DNA of 64,000 nt, from NCBI RefSeq assembly GCF_003946575.1, contig NZ_RHOP01000006.1, positions 1-64,000 on the forward strand. The letters run 5' to 3'. Source of the stretch: Companilactobacillus jidongensis. Its GTDB lineage: Bacteria > Bacillota > Bacilli > Lactobacillales > Lactobacillaceae. The notes under the pieces were generated by a model. That model worked only from the letters and a program-made list of their open reading frames with translations, was not told where the DNA came from and ran no database searches. Shown piece after piece: positions 53,703-60,372 of this stretch; position 1 is the stretch's first letter, and every line of letters starts with the position of its first letter. Made by a program: the position numbers and the translations under genes.

Positions 53703-53713
53703 CTCCTTTTATA

Positions 53714-53750
53714 TAGTCAGGCATGGAATCGAACCATGCACCACTGACTA
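53714..53750 (-). ncRNA. tRNA-like T-loop hairpin B
   Basis: A 7-bp outer helix (TAGTCAG / CTGACTA) and a 6-bp inner helix (GCATGG / CCATGC) carry the loop TTCGATT, so that GGTTCGATTCC is a perfect tRNA T-arm box. Only four bases (TGGT) stand where a tRNA has its D and anticodon arms. It is not a tRNA gene. Confidence 0.8.
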
Positions 53751-53858
53751 TCAGTATATGAATTAGTGTCGCTACCGTATTCATATACTTGTTGTTATTT
53801 ACAAAAAGGAAAAACGAAGCTTTCCTTTATATTTTATGACCGTTTTCCGCCGGCCAAT

Positions 53859-53905
53859 GTGGATAGTAGGAATCGAACCTACAAGTTAACTACGCCAGTA
53901 TCCAC
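53859..53905 (-). ncRNA. tRNA-like T-loop hairpin A
   Basis: A perfect 7-bp helix (GTGGATA / TATCCAC) encloses 16 bases (CTGGCGTAGTTAACTT) and a perfect 5-bp T-stem (GTAGG / CCTAC) with the loop TTCGATT. This is an acceptor plus T-arm minihelix, with a short D-like stretch and no anticodon arm. No CCA is encoded. Confidence 0.82.
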
Positions 53906-53931
53906 GTAATGACCAGCTTTATCATCACTGA

Positions 53932-54069
53932 TCAAAATTGAATTGCCGTTCTCATAAGCAATTCGCGTTGTTCGCTACCTTTTAAAGGATTTTCTTTTTT
54001 AATTGAGAAATAACAATACTGTGTTGTAACAAATATTGGAGGATTCATCTCCTTTATTTGAATTTTCAC
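53932..54069 (-). CDS. Possible 45-residue protein before the structured RNA
   Basis: A GTG-started frame (or ATG at 54048, 38 residues) encodes a peptide with EMNPPIFVTTQYCYFS. The GTG is 17 bases after AAGGAG, and the ATG abuts a second AAAGGAG, so neither has normal spacing. The frame ends inside the structured RNA region. It may instead be the 5' part of that RNA. Confidence 0.2.
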   Translation of the reverse strand: MKIQIKEMNPPIFVTTQYCYFSIKKENPLKGSEQRELLMRTAIQF

Positions 54070-54108
54070 TTGAAAAAGGTATTTCTCCTTTTTCTGATTT
54101 TGGTACGA

Positions 54109-54190
54109 TACCAATATACGTCACCAGTCATACGGAATTCATACGCAATCTATGCGATTTGATTCGCGATATTAACGCTAGTTGAACGCT
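54109..54190 (-). promoter_or_regulatory. Late promoter region with helically phased repeats
   Basis: Just after the ArpU gene, the minus strand shows related short blocks about every 10-11 bases: AGCGTT, AGCGTT, TCGCGAA, ATCGCAT, TTGCGTATG, TCCGTATG. A -10-like TATATT (about 54112-54117) follows, with no good -35. This looks like an activator-dependent late promoter, the activator being the adjacent ArpU-type protein (inference). Confidence 0.5.
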
Positions 54191-54624
54191 ATTTGACCTT
54201 TTTTGAAACTATCTGGATAAATATGTAAGTCTTCGAACTCTTGGAATGCGTCCGCAAAATACAATAAAGCTTTCTTCTTCAGATCATTAAGCTTCGTAGT
54301 TGAGCAACCAATGCCATCGCACAATGTGTAATTATCCTGATGGTTAATAAACCCATTTTTAATGATGATTTTGTATTCCCTTGGGAAGTTGCTGATCAAC
54401 CTCATCGTTAATGCAACGTATTCCTTAGCACTAATCTTGCCGACAATCTTATCTTCTTGGCTATTTCTTACACTCGTTCCACCTCCCATACTGTCAAAAC
54501 TTGGGGATTGAATATAATTCAAATTAATATGAGACTGTGCCACCAAACGTGGAAAGTCATGTTCAAAATAATATCTAACGTTTTCGATTGTTTCTTCCTC
54601 ATTGATTTCTGGTAGTAGTCCCAT
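54178..54624 (-). CDS. ArpU-family phage late-gene transcription regulator
   Basis: This protein of about 148 residues resembles ArpU/RinA-type regulators that switch on packaging and structural genes. It has sigma-like helical content with KISAKEYVALTMRLISNFPREYKIIIKNGF and a C-terminal helix-turn-helix-like CDGIGCSTTKLNDLKKKALLYFADAF. It is the last gene before the late promoter region. The ATG at 54624 has AAGGGG ten bases upstream. Confidence 0.78.
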   Translation of the reverse strand: MGLLPEINEEETIENVRYYFEHDFPRLVAQSHINLNYIQSPSFDSMGGGTSVRNSQEDKIVGKISAKEYVALTMRLISNFPREYKIIIKNGFINHQDNYTLCDGIGCSTTKLNDLKKKALLYFADAFQEFEDLHIYPDSFKKGQIAFN

Positions 54625-54646
54625 CCTGATCAATCCCCTTTTGTGA

Positions 54647-54716
54647 TATAATTGGAATTGATTGAAATATCACACGTAGTCTTGCAAACTTTGGTCGGTG
54701 GCAAGGCTATTTTTTT
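54647..54716 (+). ncRNA. Candidate short plus-strand RNA upstream of arpU
   Basis: An extended -10 element TGATATAAT (54644-54652) is followed about 25 bases later by a stem AGTCTTGC / GCAAGGCT (54678-54685 / 54701-54708) and seven T residues. Transcription would start near 54659 and give an RNA of about 58 bases, pointing opposite to the phage operon. No plus-strand gene needs this terminator. Confidence 0.45.
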
Positions 54717-54720
54717 GTCC

Positions 54721-54921
54721 TTATTTTCCTGTTAACTCGCCTAAAGTAATTGCACTTACTGCAATTAGAAAACTAACATTAGCTATTAGCCCCCAGTCAA
54801 TTTCCTTGTTTTGCTGGATCTCTTTACTCAAAAGATCATTTTTACGTTCCAAATTATTACATCTTCTTTGGAGTCCCTCTAAAGAAGATGTTACTTTCGA
54901 AGCAAATTCATTGATTTCCAT
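54721..54921 (-). CDS. Small phage membrane protein with coiled coil
   Basis: This protein of about 66 residues has an N-terminal charged helix (LEGLQRRCNNLERKNDLLSK, heptad-like) and one C-terminal transmembrane segment (about 43-62). The ATG at 54921 follows a GGTGG-type site by nine bases and overlaps the upstream gene by 14 bases. The function is unknown. Confidence 0.55.
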   Translation of the reverse strand: MEINEFASKVTSSLEGLQRRCNNLERKNDLLSKEIQQNKEIDWGLIANVSFLIAVSAITLGELTGK

Positions 54922-55177
54922 TCTTTTCTTCCACCTCACAATGTAAGATCATTCCTGCACAATCTTGAATGGATATTGATCTACCATCTTCAAATGTAAT
55001 ATCGTACTCCATTGTGTAAGTCTCCATGTCGGATAATGATATTGTCTTTATTGATTTAACTTTTCCATAAGACGGATCAATAAAATCATTGCTTTGAATA
55101 TTGTACAAAGGCTTTTGTCCTATAAAATAGGCTCGATAACGATATGGATTTTCTATCTCTATTCCTACTAATTTCAT
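54908..55177 (-). CDS. Phage protein of unknown function (89 residues)
   Basis: A small beta-rich, soluble protein with an N-terminal KLVGIEIENPYRYRAYFIG and a later TMEYDITFEDGRSISIQDC strand pair. Its start overlaps the upstream DUF1642-like gene by four bases, and its end overlaps the membrane protein gene, which supports a real early operon gene. Not recognised. Confidence 0.5.
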   Translation of the reverse strand: MKLVGIEIENPYRYRAYFIGQKPLYNIQSNDFIDPSYGKVKSIKTISLSDMETYTMEYDITFEDGRSISIQDCAGMILHCEVEEKNGNQ

Positions 55178-55395
55178 TTTTCCACCTCGTAAACTGGGAT
55201 TGCAAATGGTACAAATCTTTCATCTATATTTTTAATTTCCTGCATCGTGAATTTAGTCTTGTAATCTTTATCAGAATCATCAACGTTATGTAGGAAATAC
55301 TCACGGAAAGACGGTTGATAATTTAGATAACCTTTGTCGTTATTAATTAATTGCACATAATATAATTGTGTTAAAATCTTAACCCCTCCTGACAT
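55174..55395 (-). CDS. DUF1642-like phage protein
   Basis: A 73-residue protein matching the C-terminal part of DUF1642 phage proteins: YLNYQPS, DYKTKFTMQEIKNIDERFVPFAIPVYEVEK. The family is usually longer (about 150 or more), so this looks like a short form. AGGAGG lies seven bases before the ATG. It overlaps the previous gene by 17 bases. The function of the family is unknown. Confidence 0.6.
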   Translation of the reverse strand: MSGGVKILTQLYYVQLINNDKGYLNYQPSFREYFLHNVDDSDKDYKTKFTMQEIKNIDERFVPFAIPVYEVEK

Positions 55396-55582
55396 GCATA
55401 TTCCTCCTGCAATTCAAATCTTGCCATAGATCATCTTCATGCTGTAATCGGCTATCATGTCCAATATTCCAACGATTTAACTCGTTAATATAGAACAGCG
55501 CCTTATTCATGGCCTTTGCAATTTCGACCAGCGTATAGCCTTTTTTACGCATTTGATAAACCGCTAAATTATCATCATTCAT
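55379..55582 (-). CDS. Small phage protein with HTH-like segment
   Basis: A 67-residue basic protein. The N-terminal half (MRKKGYTLVEIAKAMNKALFYINELNRW) looks like a short helix-turn-helix of the kind used for DNA binding. The rest is a charged tail that overlaps the next gene. The specific function is unknown. Confidence 0.5.
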   Translation of the reverse strand: MNDDNLAVYQMRKKGYTLVEIAKAMNKALFYINELNRWNIGHDSRLQHEDDLWQDLNCRRNMHVRRG

Positions 55583-55594
55583 GGTTGAACCTCC

Positions 55595-55795
55595 TTAGAA
55601 CGGCGTGATTATTTTCCAAATGATGTCATTCTTTTCACCAGAAGTTAGATGTCGTTTTGCTTCTTTAAATTCAGGTTTCCACTCATATATTTTGGCTTGG
55701 TTGGTATTGATATATGAAATAGTTGCTTCGATATCCTTGTTGTGTTCTTCAAAAATTGATTCAATGAAATTTGAATATATTTTTTTATAATTCAT
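55595..55795 (-). CDS. Phage protein of unknown function (66 residues)
   Basis: A small helical, charged protein, with EEHNKDIEATISYINTNQAK as the centre. GGAGGC precedes the start. No family recognised. The 90 bases between it and the next gene hold only very short frames. Confidence 0.45.
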   Translation of the reverse strand: MNYKKIYSNFIESIFEEHNKDIEATISYINTNQAKIYEWKPEFKEAKRHLTSGEKNDIIWKIITPF

Positions 55796-55889
55796 ATTAG
55801 CCTCCTAAATCCGAATAATTATCTCTGCTGGTAGCATATATTTCAGCCATTTTCTTAACATTAAAAGTTTGGCCATTATTGATTTAAAG

Positions 55890-56261
55890 CTATTCCCGAA
55901 CTATATTGGTATTAATGATAGTTATGTCTTCCGGATAAACTTTTCTAATGCAATGGTTATTAATTGCAACTAAATACACCGCTTTATATTCATCGTATGT
56001 TTGAACAATATCATCTGGGTGAAAATCATCTGCACCAAGTTCAAGTGTCATAAATATTTTTAGTTTTCGTACGCCTATTAGAATTCCTGTTTCGATTGCT
56101 TCCACTCTTTTATATTTTTCGATTTCGAGATAATCACCGGGTTCAAGGGTTTTAATATATTCATCTAACGATTGAAAATTACTATTTGGCCATTCGACTG
56201 TTTTTTTATTTAAGTGGGCTTTAATCTTTACCCTTGTACCAAAATCAAGTTTATTTTTCAT
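55890..56261 (-). CDS. Phage protein of unknown function (123 residues)
   Basis: A soluble alpha/beta-looking protein with KNKLDFGTRVKIKAHLNK at the start and repeated hydrophobic strands (EAIETGILIGVRKLKIFMTLE). Its start overlaps the methyltransferase stop by 11 bases, so the two are probably coupled. No recognisable motif. Confidence 0.5.
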   Translation of the reverse strand: MKNKLDFGTRVKIKAHLNKKTVEWPNSNFQSLDEYIKTLEPGDYLEIEKYKRVEAIETGILIGVRKLKIFMTLELGADDFHPDDIVQTYDEYKAVYLVAINNHCIRKVYPEDITIINTNIVRE

Positions 56262-57039
56262 TGCTTTGCCCCCTATCTATTTGGACGATTGCTTGAAATA
56301 TAGGTAAGACTTGTTGTGGTACAACTGCATTACCTAACGCTTTAAGTCTGTCCACCCCTTCGGAAAGCCCATCATCATTTCGTTGAATTTGGCGGCTTGA
56401 ATTGGCGATTGCTCGAGCGCCTGCAGATAGTACGTCATACGGATTGTTCCCGCCTTCCTTCCAGGCTTTATCCTTAATGCTCTGCGTAAACTTCCCAATA
56501 CATCGTTCTTCGCTACTTTGATCCAAGCCGATCCATCGCTTGCTGTTGGAGTGGGCCACAATGAACGTTCTTTGTCTTTGGTGTGGCGTCCCGACGGCCA
56601 AAGCTGGAAGTATAAATGTCCTTGCTTCGTAGCCAACGCTTTCCAAGTTAGATAGCGTTCTGTCGAGCTCCATATTGGCGAAGTTAGCAACATTTTCTCC
56701 AACAACCCAATCTGGCTTGATTTCTTTGATAATTCTAAACATTTCCGGCCAGAGATCTCTGTCATCTTCCGTGCCTTTTCGCTTCCCGGCAATACTGAAA
56801 GGTTGGCAAGGGAATCCTCCGGAAATAACGTCAATTGCTCCAGGATCAACACCCACTTTTCTAAGTGATTCTTTATTTATTTTCTTAACATCGGGTAGAA
56901 TCGGGATACCTTTAAAATTTTTCTTCAAAACTTTAACCGGAAAATCTGCCATTTCAGAAAGGGCAACCACATTAATACCAGCTGTTTGTTCAGCTAGAGC
57001 TACCCCCCCGATTCCTGCGAATAATTCAATTGCATTCAT
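56251..57039 (-). CDS. Phage DNA (cytosine-5) methyltransferase
   Basis: This 262-residue C5 methyltransferase has all core motifs: AIELFAGIGG (I), GGFPCQPFSIAG with the catalytic cysteine (IV), VGENVANF (VI), QRQRTFIVA (VIII) and KALGNAVVPQQVLPIF (X). The target-recognition region is short, so the whole protein is smaller than restriction-associated enzymes. No restriction endonuclease gene is adjacent, so it is probably an orphan that protects phage DNA from host restriction. The ATG at 57039 has GAGGAG nearby; the frame is open upstream, but that part reads like non-coding shadow of ssb. Confidence 0.9.
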   Translation of the reverse strand: MNAIELFAGIGGVALAEQTAGINVVALSEMADFPVKVLKKNFKGIPILPDVKKINKESLRKVGVDPGAIDVISGGFPCQPFSIAGKRKGTEDDRDLWPEMFRIIKEIKPDWVVGENVANFANMELDRTLSNLESVGYEARTFILPALAVGTPHQRQRTFIVAHSNSKRWIGLDQSSEERCIGKFTQSIKDKAWKEGGNNPYDVLSAGARAIANSSRQIQRNDDGLSEGVDRLKALGNAVVPQQVLPIFQAIVQIDRGQSNEK

Positions 57040-57049
57040 TTTTAACTCC

Positions 57050-57496
57050 TCAAAATGGTAAATCTGAATCTGAAATGTCGATTGGCTTACTGTTATCAGC
57101 AAAAGGATCACTGTTATTTTTCTGTGAGTTATCTGTAGGCTTATTAGCAGTATCTGCTGGCTTACTGCTAGTTTTGCCCTTTGATTCAAGCAGTGAGAAA
57201 TTCTCAACAATAACGTCTGTCCGATATACTCGTTGGCCCTGCTTGTTATCGTATGAACTAGTTTGAATACGTCCATCTAGTCCAACCAGTGATCCTTTAT
57301 GAGTTAAATTAGTAAAGTTTTCCGCAGCCTTTCTCCAAATAACACAATTAATAAAGTCGGCTTCACGTTCACCTTGAGAATTAGTAAATTGTCTGTTTAC
57401 AGCCAATGTGAAGCTTACAACAGCCACATCATTAGCTGTACGTTTCAATTCTGGATCACGCGTTAAGCGTCCTACTAAAACAGTTCTATTGATCAT
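57050..57496 (-). CDS. ssb: Single-stranded DNA-binding protein
   Basis: This 148-residue phage SSB has an N-terminal OB fold ([44 protein letters not shown]), a disordered Ser/Thr/Asn linker and the acidic C-terminal tip DSDLPF that recruits partner proteins. It belongs to the phage replication/recombination set with ERF, Gam, RusA and the DnaC-like protein. Confidence 0.93.
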   Translation of the reverse strand: MINRTVLVGRLTRDPELKRTANDVAVVSFTLAVNRQFTNSQGEREADFINCVIWRKAAENFTNLTHKGSLVGLDGRIQTSSYDNKQGQRVYRTDVIVENFSLLESKGKTSSKPADTANKPTDNSQKNNSDPFADNSKPIDISDSDLPF

Positions 57497-58261
57497 TTAT
57501 ACTTCCACCTTTTCGTTAGCTTTCAAAAACTTATTAATAAAGTATTTTTGTCCCTTAGTCGTAACAAGCGTTGTAAAACTAACTGTTGGGTTTGTGTATC
57601 GATGGATCACTGGCGTTTCTCTAACCTCGAATACTCCTAAATTAACGGCTTTTTGAGTTGGCGTATAACCGTTGTGCTGCTTAATCAAATAACCTTTTTC
57701 AACTAGCCATCTAAACAGTTCTTTTTGACCAATAGCGATACCATTCTTGAAAAGTAATTTTGCTAAATCCCTAATCAGAATGGTGTCATCACTTTTTGAA
57801 ATCTGATCAGCAAATTGTGCTTTTGGGGTCAATTCTGAAATTCGAATATCTTTCTGCTTGAGCTGTTCGCCTGCTTGCATTAATAGATCAGCAAGTGAAT
57901 CAGGATTATGAGTTATGTCATAGGCTTTCTGATCAGTCATGTAATTGCCATGCTTACGAATCGAAGGAAGTACCTCGTCAGCTACCCAATCCGTGAATTC
58001 CTCAGCTTGTGGCATTTTAGAATTGAATACCAATTTATAAAGTCCAGCCTCACTAATAATCACAAATGATTGCTTGCCTCCGGGGGTCATCAAATCAGTG
58101 ACCCCTTTATACTTATCCGGAACATGAGCATTAACAGCATTTGCTGTATTTGAATACTGCAGTGTTTTGGCAACGTCTTTAGCAATAAAATACGGTTCGC
58201 CGTTAATCTCAACAGCTCGAATGTCGTAACCTTTAAAATTGAATAATTGTAAGTTATTCAT
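57497..58261 (-). CDS. Phage antirepressor (BRO-N plus KilA-C type)
   Basis: This 254-residue two-domain protein has an N-terminal BRO-N DNA-binding domain (about 1-110, with EPYFIAKDVAKTLQY, VIISEAGLYKLVFNSKMPQA and DWVADEVLPSIRKHG) and a C-terminal KilA-C/ANT domain (about 130-250, RDLAKLLFKNGIAIGQKELFRWLVEKGYL). Such proteins interfere with the lysogenic repressor or control early genes. The start follows GGAGGGGAAGG. Confidence 0.9.
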   Translation of the reverse strand: MNNLQLFNFKGYDIRAVEINGEPYFIAKDVAKTLQYSNTANAVNAHVPDKYKGVTDLMTPGGKQSFVIISEAGLYKLVFNSKMPQAEEFTDWVADEVLPSIRKHGNYMTDQKAYDITHNPDSLADLLMQAGEQLKQKDIRISELTPKAQFADQISKSDDTILIRDLAKLLFKNGIAIGQKELFRWLVEKGYLIKQHNGYTPTQKAVNLGVFEVRETPVIHRYTNPTVSFTTLVTTKGQKYFINKFLKANEKVEV

Positions 58262-58276
58262 AAGCCTTCCCCTCCG

Positions 58277-58441
58277 TTATTTTCTTTTCTGAATTAAATT
58301 ATTCCTACGTGAAATCCTTGTACCAGTTGCATCCTGCTTTTTCTCAATTAAACTTTTGCCATTTTGCTTGTTTTGACGAAATAGATCGAACCTTGAAATT
58401 ATCAAAATTAGCAAAACGATTAAAATGGCCTTTTGTATCAT
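58277..58441 (-). CDS. Small phage membrane protein (54 residues)
   Basis: This frame starts at ATG 58441, overlapping the preceding HTH gene stop by four bases (ATGA), and runs 54 codons. It encodes one strong transmembrane helix (AILIVLLILIIS, about 5-16) and a long basic cytosolic tail (KSLIEKKQDATGTRISRRNN). The coupling and clear topology support a real gene. The function is unknown. Confidence 0.6.
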   Translation of the reverse strand: MIQKAILIVLLILIISRFDLFRQNKQNGKSLIEKKQDATGTRISRRNNLIQKRK

Positions 58442-58659
58442 TTGCCTATCTCTATTTTTTTAAAAAAGTAGCTGGGATCAGCATTGAAGTAGTTGCATAG
58501 TTTCTCTAACACGTCCATACGAATAGTCTTATCTGGAAAACGTCTCAACTGACTGATTGTGTCCTTATGAATACCGCTACCTTTAGCGACTCCAATGTTA
58601 GTTAGATCATTGTTACTCATGATTTCCTGCATTCTGTTTTCTAACCTAATCTGTTTCAA
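58438..58659 (-). CDS. Cro/CI-type HTH protein
   Basis: This 73-residue XRE-family DNA-binding protein has the HTH in NDLTNIGVAKGSGIHKDTISQL and ends DVLEKLCNYFNADPSYFF. Being located in the early region, it probably helps control phage early genes. The start is TTG 58659 (AGGAG ten bases upstream) or ATG 58632. It overlaps the upstream gene by 14 bases. Confidence 0.75.
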   Translation of the reverse strand: MKQIRLENRMQEIMSNNDLTNIGVAKGSGIHKDTISQLRRFPDKTIRMDVLEKLCNYFNADPSYFFKKIEIGK

Positions 58660-59119
58660 ACGTATGCATCTCCTGCAATTTCAATTTGTAAAAATGCTGT
58701 TCTAATTGTGATGAAATATATTTGGCACCGTCATAAGCATTAAGCTCATTTGGAAAAGCATATTGGTTATCAAATCCAATCACTCGTATACAATGCGACT
58801 TGATTTTCTCGATGCTCTCCAGATCTTCATCATCAAGCTCTGGTTGTAAGAATCCTAAGTTCTTTGAGTCTAAATAACTTACTTTAAGATCTCCATCATC
58901 AATCATTAAATAACCACCAAACGTTATCCCCCCTACTGGAGAATCGTCTAAAAACTCATAGTAATCATTGTAATAATCGAGTGGCATCGATTTAGGAATG
59001 ACCACATAACCATTTTTCCCATAACTAACTGGATTTGGAGAATCAACGGTAGCTATATCAAATTCTTTTAAATCTGGTTTTTCTAATTTGTGTCCTTCTA
59101 AAAACTCTTTATATGTCAT
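58646..59119 (-). CDS. Phage protein of unknown function (157 residues)
   Basis: An acidic alpha/beta protein with YGKNGYVVIPKSMPLDYYND and VGGITFGGYLMIDDGD. No catalytic motif is visible and I know no family. Its start touches the rusA stop and its end overlaps the HTH gene, so it is part of the compact early operon. Confidence 0.5.
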   Translation of the reverse strand: MTYKEFLEGHKLEKPDLKEFDIATVDSPNPVSYGKNGYVVIPKSMPLDYYNDYYEFLDDSPVGGITFGGYLMIDDGDLKVSYLDSKNLGFLQPELDDEDLESIEKIKSHCIRVIGFDNQYAFPNELNAYDGAKYISSQLEQHFYKLKLQEMHTFETD

Positions 59120-59532
59120 TATTTTTCTAGCTCCCTTATGTCTATTTCAACCCGTGGTTGCTCGTCATAATCTTTTTCAATATCAAATTTAGTAATCTGA
59201 CCATCGTCGAACCATGCATGTTTTAAGCCGTCAAAAATGGATTTAGTGTAATTATCTAGATCAGGCTTAACACTTGGTTTAACCTCATGATTTGCACGTC
59301 TGGCATACTCTTTCTTCGATAATCCTTTTTGAATTGGTCGGTAAAAATGAAGTTTGGCCACCAGCGGAACACCACGCTCAAATAACTGCTTATTGTGATA
59401 CTTATTCCAATATTCAACTGCCACATATTTCTTGTAACTGTCGTACTTTGGCTCGTTATGTGTTCCCCACTTAGTGACTCTTGGACGTGCTGCAGGAACG
59501 GGATCACCCATGATTGTTAGTATTAATTCCAT
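59119..59532 (-). CDS. rusA: RusA-type Holliday junction resolvase
   Basis: This 137-residue endonuclease of phage origin has the RusA pattern: VPAARPRVTKWG at the N-terminus, a KPSVKPDLDNYTKSIFDGL helix and WFDDGQITKFDIEK with the catalytic aspartates. It resolves branched DNA left by recombination or replication before packaging. Confidence 0.9.
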   Translation of the reverse strand: MELILTIMGDPVPAARPRVTKWGTHNEPKYDSYKKYVAVEYWNKYHNKQLFERGVPLVAKLHFYRPIQKGLSKKEYARRANHEVKPSVKPDLDNYTKSIFDGLKHAWFDDGQITKFDIEKDYDEQPRVEIDIRELEK

Positions 59533-59787
59533 TTAGTCCCTCGCCTTTAACCAATTTAAAAAATCCTGTGCAAGTTCTATCGATGAATCTTTGTTTGAAT
59601 AACCAAATAAATCATTTGGAGTTATATATAGCTGATCACAAATCTTTTTGATTACAACAAAGCGAATCATGGAATTATTCCCATTAGCTAAACTGGTTAT
59701 TGTATTTCTTGAAATACCTGTACGCTTATGAAGCTCGGTATAGCTTATATTTTTATTTGCTAGAATCTCTTTTAACTTTAGTTGCAT
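59533..59787 (-). CDS. XRE-family HTH protein
   Basis: This 84-residue DNA-binding protein has the HTH in ISYTELHKRTGISRNTITSLANG and the common ending KKICDQLYITPNDLFGY. It could be an early regulator, a second one beside the HTH protein at 58.4 kb. It starts one base after the previous stop. Confidence 0.78.
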   Translation of the reverse strand: MQLKLKEILANKNISYTELHKRTGISRNTITSLANGNNSMIRFVVIKKICDQLYITPNDLFGYSNKDSSIELAQDFLNWLKARD

Positions 59788-59788
59788 G

Positions 59789-60073
59789 TCAATTCCTCAC
59801 TTTTATGCTCATAACGGATCTTCTGAAACGCTTATTTCTTTCGCCATCAAATATCCATCTCCACTCGACATCGTTACGATTCAAATATGCTGTTTCGATC
59901 CAATTAAAATTAGCTTCCAAGAATTTGAGATGTTGCTCAATATCGTTCAAATTATCATCTACAATTGATGATTGTGTTTTATGGTTTTCCCAATCTAGCT
60001 TGTTCCAATCCTTTGCAAGTGACCTAACCATGGATGGCAGGAATATTGCTATTACATCGTATGCACCCATCAT
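59789..60073 (-). CDS. Phage protein of unknown function (94 residues)
   Basis: A helical charged protein with WNKLDWENHKTQSSIVDDNLNDIEQHLKF and an unusually Trp/Arg-rich end (NDVEWRWIFDGERNKRFRRS). Its start overlaps the previous gene stop by four bases. Not recognised. Confidence 0.5.
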   Translation of the reverse strand: MMGAYDVIAIFLPSMVRSLAKDWNKLDWENHKTQSSIVDDNLNDIEQHLKFLEANFNWIETAYLNRNDVEWRWIFDGERNKRFRRSVMSIKVRN

Positions 60074-60369
60074 GCTGACACCTCACTATTTGAGTTATGA
60101 AGCCTGTTAATATCGAATGTTATTAGATCATCTAATTCGTCCATAAGACTGTTAACAGCATCTACACGTTCTGTTATATCGGCTGATGGATAATAAATAT
60201 CATTTTCTCTTTGCAAGTGCTCAAGTCTATTTCTCATCAAACTAAACTTATATTTAGTATCCTCAACTGCATCTAGATCAACGACTAAGTTTTGCTTAGC
60301 CATTTCAACCCCGTATGGTTCAATATCATTTTTATATAAAATTTCATCTCTTATTTTTTTAGAAATCAT
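60070..60369 (-). CDS. Phage protein of unknown function (99 residues)
   Basis: An acidic, almost fully helical protein (KFSLMRNRLEHLQREN and DAVNSLMDELDDLITFDINRL), suggesting a coiled-coil partner protein. It lies three bases after the DnaC-like gene. Function unknown. Confidence 0.5.
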   Translation of the reverse strand: MISKKIRDEILYKNDIEPYGVEMAKQNLVVDLDAVEDTKYKFSLMRNRLEHLQRENDIYYPSADITERVDAVNSLMDELDDLITFDINRLHNSNSEVSA

Positions 60370-60372
60370 AAT

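Larger units (their letters stand above)
53682..53964 (-). ncRNA. Highly structured phage RNA of unknown family, ending in an intrinsic terminator
   Basis: Read on the minus strand, this segment is an almost unbroken chain of stem-loops: 53940-53964 (7 bp), 53910-53934 (7 bp with a wobble), T-loop hairpin A 53859-53905, 53837-53856 (6 bp), 53805-53828 (8 bp), 53754-53788 (perfect 10 bp), T-loop hairpin B 53714-53750, and a terminator 53684-53702 with five U residues. Gaps between stems are 2-16 bases. No protein frame explains it. It lies between the ArpU-type late regulator and the packaging genes. Large prophage RNAs such as GOLLD and ROOL occur in lactobacillus phages, but this one is shorter and I cannot assign it. 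Confidence 0.78.

Noticed and set aside
53682-53964. Calling the region two ordinary tRNA genes
   Set aside because: T-arms and acceptor-like helices are present, but neither element has room for D and anticodon arms and no CCA is encoded.
53682-54180. Calling the region GOLLD or ROOL RNA
   Set aside because: The setting fits, but the structured part is shorter than those RNAs and I cannot match their consensus by eye.
55800-55889. Short minus-strand frames between two early genes
   Set aside because: About 17-23 codons without good starts.
56334-56852. A 172-codon frame in the methyltransferase gene
   Set aside because: It overlaps a gene with all C5 methyltransferase motifs and has no ribosome binding site or domain of its own.
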